From the NCBI GenBank assembly GCA_024278155.1, contig JAJRTT010000073.1:1-9139 (forward strand): 9,139 nt of DNA. Direction: 5' to 3'. How positions within the stretch are numbered: position 1 is the first letter of the stretch; every line of letters begins with the position of its first letter. This stretch comes from Bacteroidota bacterium. GTDB lineage: Bacteria > Bacteroidota > Bacteroidia > Bacteroidales > JAADJA01. This document shows positions 7,266-9,139 of the stretch, piece by piece. The translations under genes and the position numbers were made by a program. The notes beneath the pieces were generated by a model. The model was given only the letters and a program-made list of their open reading frames with translations. It had not been told where the DNA came from and did no database searches.

Positions 7266-8268
7266 ATTTAAAATATTCATAATAATACTTGTTGTGTCTT
7301 GTTTTGACCAGAATATAAGGGCACAGGAAAATACTCATAGGCCGGGGCCGCAATTTGCGATAGTTGGGCAACATCCCTTATTGCTAAACATTGAACATAA
7401 AAAAATCGGAGGTCGGGATTTATTGGATGTTTCCTCATATCAATTGGGGCTTGAAACCACTTGGCAACCCAGAAAAAATGGCAGTGCCCACTTTTCTTTT
7501 AATTTGCTTTATGGGACTTATTTTTTTAGATATTCCACTGAAAAAAAGAATTGGAACCTACCAACGGTTGAACTGGCCGTTAGTGCGTTTTTCGGGTCGG
7601 GGAATCATTTTTTCGAACTTGGATTGGGAACGGATCTTAACGGTTTGTCCAAAGTAATAATCGGATATCGCACATATTTGTGGAAAAAACTTTTATTAAA
7701 GGTACAATTTTTACCGACATCGTATTTTTTGGCGGGATTCGAAGATAATATAGATTTTTGGGATTTTGGATTTGGTATAGGTTACCGGTTTAACAATAAA
7801 ACTGCCGAAAAAGTGGTGAATGGTTTTGGTTTCTTTTATCGCCGTTCCTCTTTGGGGATTGAAGTGTTCCCGATTCCCATTGATAAATATGAAATGTTCC
7901 CGTCACCTTCTTTGTTTTTCAACTATGGCTTTACACCCTATAGTAAAGGTAAAGTCCAATTGTTGATTCGCGCTGGAGTGGGGTCGGGCCTCATGGCCCA
8001 AACCGGTATTGCAATCCTTTATGGCCAAAACAGGCATTTCCTTGAAACCGGTGTTAATTTTATCTATGCCTTGTTGCGCAACCCAAATCATGAATACGTT
8101 CAGTATGTACTACCCCAACCGCAAATCGGCTACCGTTATCAATTTGCAAAAGACAGGTTGTTTGCAAAAATAGCTTACGCGCCTTACATCCGAATTTTAG
8201 ATTGGAAACGTGAGGGCGGCTTACAGCAGAATATGGTTTTGGGCTTGGGGTACCGCTTGGGGAAATAG
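7255..8268 (+). CDS. Outer-membrane beta-barrel protein with two related halves
   Basis: The product has 337 residues. The N-terminal signal ends at 'IRAQ' (residues 21-24), a common Bacteroidota cleavage site. The rest is almost all alternating aromatic and glycine-rich beta strands typical of an outer-membrane barrel. The two halves appear related. 'GNHFFELGLG' (116-125), 'IIGYR' (135-139) and 'FGFGIGYRF' (171-179) in the first half correspond to 'NRHFLETGVNF', 'QIGYRYQ' and 'MVLGLGYRLG' near 259-336 in the second. That suggests either internal duplication or a single barrel made from two repeat units. It starts inside the last codons of the beta-helix gene (11-nt overlap), so translation is probably coupled. 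As the only predicted integral outer-membrane protein of the cluster it could anchor or present the secreted partners; that is inference. 'VVSC' at 13-16 would also fit a lipobox, but the AQ site and barrel character favour signal peptidase I. It ends 10 bases before a long hairpin. Confidence 0.82.
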   Translation: MKSRFKIFIIILVVSCFDQNIRAQENTHRPGPQFAIVGQHPLLLNIEHKKIGGRDLLDVSSYQLGLETTWQPRKNGSAHFSFNLLYGTYFFRYSTEKKNWNLPTVELAVSAFFGSGNHFFELGLGTDLNGLSKVIIGYRTYLWKKLLLKVQFLPTSYFLAGFEDNIDFWDFGFGIGYRFNNKTAEKVVNGFGFFYRRSSLGIEVFPIPIDKYEMFPSPSLFFNYGFTPYSKGKVQLLIRAGVGSGLMAQTGIAILYGQNRHFLETGVNFIYALLRNPNHEYVQYVLPQPQIGYRYQFAKDRLFAKIAYAPYIRILDWKREGGLQQNMVLGLGYRLGK

Positions 8269-8278
8269 GTGTTGGGCA

Positions 8279-8328
8279 AACCCATCACAGATTGCCTGCC
8301 CTATGCAGGCGTGTATCTGTGATGGGTT
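8279..8328. terminator. Long hairpin after the five-gene cluster (possible terminator)
   Basis: AACCCATCACAGAT at 8279-8292 pairs perfectly over 14 bp with ATCTGTGATGGGTT at 8315-8328. Inside it GCCTGC (8294-8299) pairs with GCAGGC (8305-8310) around a 5-nt loop, with an asymmetric bulge (1 nt against 4 nt) between the stems. It begins 10 bases after the barrel stop codon, which suits a transcript end or a 3' stabilising structure. No T-run follows, so it is not a textbook intrinsic terminator; a dispersed palindromic repeat is an alternative. Confidence 0.55.
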
Positions 8329-8337
8329 CTGACAATA

Positions 8338-8406
8338 AACAGTTTCCAACTGTTGGCCAATTACTATTCGCTGGCCCTTGTTGTGTTTTCACCAACAAGT
8401 TTGGCC
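8338..8406. repeat. Two further inverted repeats in the intergenic region
   Basis: AACAGT (8338-8343) can pair with ACTGTT (8349-8354) around 5 nt. CTTGTTG (8377-8383) can pair with CAACAAG (8393-8399), and the flanking GGCC at 8373-8376 and 8403-8406 extends that stem past a 3-nt bulge. No T-run follows either one. With the long hairpin just upstream they make about 130 bases of strongly structured sequence ending where the beta-helix relic begins. I do not recognise a known RNA family or mobile element. Confidence 0.4.
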
Positions 8407-8412
8407 TCCCGT

Positions 8413-8547
8413 GTTGCGTTGCAGGGTTTTGTAAATTATGACCCTGACTACGCCAAAGAAGAACTGGGATTCAAGAACATAACGTGGAACAATCAGGAAG
8501 AAGGATATGCAATTTGACAAAGCTTATCCCATTGGATAATAATTGTA
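8413..8547 (+). pseudogene. Decayed fragment of a second beta-helix gene
   Basis: Positions 8413-8508 align without gaps to 6693-6788 of the beta-helix gene, with 80 of 96 bases and 25 of 32 residues identical. Both encode 'FKNITW' and 'NQEEGY' in the same order. The frame then meets a TGA (8515-8517). Weaker similarity continues in another frame ('KLIPLDNNCI' against 'EQLITLDNCLI') up to about 8547, implying a 2-base frameshift. No start codon, signal peptide, helix region or T9SS CTD remains. This is a remnant of a paralogue corresponding to codons 571-614 of the 760-residue protein, on the same strand and about 1.7 kb downstream. It most likely records an old tandem duplication of part of the cluster followed by deletion; insertion of a fragment is the alternative. 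It does not encode a working protein. Confidence 0.85.
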
Positions 8548-8553
8548 TTTTTG
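8546..8553 (+). promoter_or_regulatory. -7 promoter element for the SPOR gene
   Basis: TATTTTTG matches the Bacteroidota -7 consensus TAnnTTTG at every defined position and lies 66 nt before the ATG at 8620, so a leader of about 60 nt is expected. No TTTG-like -33 element sits at the usual 19-20 nt spacing; positions 8522-8526 read 'GCTTA'. The element lies exactly where similarity to the beta-helix relic ends. Confidence 0.45.
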
Positions 8554-8619
8554 TCCCACAATAGTTTATCACGTTCCGAGTTTATATTTAAGTTTAATCA
8601 ATCTTTAAATATTTTATTG

Positions 8620-9057
8620 ATGAATAAATCCGTTGTCCTGTTTCTGTTGGTCTTTATGGCTTCCTTTTCCTTTGCACAAAATAAAATTGGTGATGTTCAA
8701 ATTATCCAGGATGTGCGAATAGACACTTTGCTTTCAAAACACAAGGCCCTGAACGAGTACAACCCTGACATTGAAGGTTGGCGGATCGAGATATTTTTTG
8801 AATCGGGGAACAATTCGAAACGGCTTGCCATCGAGGCCCAGTCCGAATTCATTGGCAAGTACACGGAAACGCCAACACACCTTATTTTCCAGGCGCCCTA
8901 TTACAAAGTAAGGGTGGGTGATTACCGCACGCGACTTGAGGCAGAAGAATTCCTGAAAAGGATATCGGGCAGCTATCCCAATGCCTTTGTGGTGAAAGAT
9001 GAAATTGATTTTCCGAAATTGGGGAAAACGGAGGTTGAAAGGGATGGGCTTGAATAG
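8620..9057 (+). CDS. Secreted SPOR-domain protein
   Basis: The product has 145 residues starting at the ATG at 8620. I chose this over the in-frame TTG at 8551 because it places the signal peptide ('VVLFLLVFMASFSFAQ', ending at residue 20) at the N-terminus and leaves the -7 promoter element outside the gene. Residues 52-125 are a single SPOR domain: 'GWRIEIFFESGNNSK', an alpha-helical 'AIEAQSEF' segment, then 'YKVRVGDYRTRLEAEEFL' and 'NAFVVKD'. SPOR domains bind peptidoglycan glycan strands lacking stem peptides and often act in cell-wall remodelling or division. With a cleavable signal and no membrane anchor, this one should be periplasmic. Small stand-alone SPOR proteins of this form are common in Bacteroidota. 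It appears to be its own transcription unit, unrelated in function to the upstream surface cluster. Confidence 0.9.
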   Translation: MNKSVVLFLLVFMASFSFAQNKIGDVQIIQDVRIDTLLSKHKALNEYNPDIEGWRIEIFFESGNNSKRLAIEAQSEFIGKYTETPTHLIFQAPYYKVRVGDYRTRLEAEEFLKRISGSYPNAFVVKDEIDFPKLGKTEVERDGLE

Positions 9058-9063
9058 GTATCC

Positions 9064-9094
9064 ATTGTTTTTAGAGTATAATTTTGTATTTTTG
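9064..9094 (+). promoter_or_regulatory. Bacteroidota-type promoter for the gene at the right edge
   Basis: ATTG at 9064-9067 (three of four positions of the -33 TTTG) is followed after 19 nt by TATTTTTG at 9087-9094, a full match to TAnnTTTG. It begins 7 bases after the SPOR stop codon and lies 14 nt before the ATG at 9109, so the transcript would have a very short leader or none. Confidence 0.55.
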
Positions 9095-9108
9095 TTAAAA
9101 ATTAAAAA

Positions 9109-9139
9109 ATGATAACCGTTAATTTAAGCAGTAAAACAG
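9109..9139 (+). CDS. Start of a gene running off the right edge (partial)
   Basis: An ATG at 9109 follows a good promoter and the A-rich 'ATTAAAAA' context typical of starts in this window. The ten visible codons read 'MITVNLSSKT' with no stop. The visible part has no signal peptide, suggesting a cytoplasmic product, but it is too short to identify. Confidence 0.45.
   Translation, partial: MITVNLSSKT

Noticed and set aside
7291..7302. Lipobox 'VVSC' making the barrel protein a lipoprotein
   Set aside because: The AQ cleavage site follows a few residues later and the mature protein looks like an integral barrel; kept only as a minor alternative.
8551..8619. N-terminal extension of the SPOR protein from an in-frame TTG
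   Set aside because: The extension would put 23 residues before a normal signal peptide and start inside the -7 promoter element; the ATG at 8620 explains everything.

Overview
The window reads as chromosomal DNA of a Bacteroidota bacterium. Several signs agree: two C-terminal Por-type (type IX secretion, T9SS) sorting domains with YPNP/FPNP motifs, signal peptides ending in 'AQ', a 21-residue Bacteroidota-type leucine-rich repeat protein, a small SPOR protein, A/T-rich start contexts mostly without Shine-Dalgarno sequences, and -7 elements of the TAnnTTTG type. I cannot place it below phylum. All supported genes are on the + strand.

Layout: (1) 2-373 is the 3' end of a leucine-rich repeat protein. 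(2) 374-993 is a 620-base gap without a credible gene; it holds a perfect (CCTA)14 tetranucleotide repeat and weak promoter candidates. (3) 994-8268 is a tightly packed five-gene cluster with gaps of 34 and 11 nt and overlaps of 4 and 11 nt: a lipoprotein of unknown function, a T9SS-secreted beta-propeller-like protein, a protein with YadA-type 14-residue head repeats and a tail-fibre-like C-terminus, a T9SS-secreted right-handed beta-helix protein, and an outer-membrane beta-barrel protein with two related halves. (4) 8269-8619 holds a long hairpin, two smaller hairpins, and a decayed fragment of a second copy of the beta-helix gene. (5) 8620-9057 is a secreted SPOR-domain protein, followed by a good promoter and the first codons of another gene at the right edge.

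All five cluster products carry export signals, so the cluster probably builds or decorates the cell surface. The lipoprotein and barrel would be membrane partners, the two CTD proteins T9SS cargo, and the YadA-like protein a trimeric fibre. A joint role in adhesion or glycan binding is inference; nothing in the sequence names a substrate. The best leads are the cluster itself as a possible uncharacterised surface system, and the beta-helix relic, which shows that a second copy of the gene once stood just downstream.
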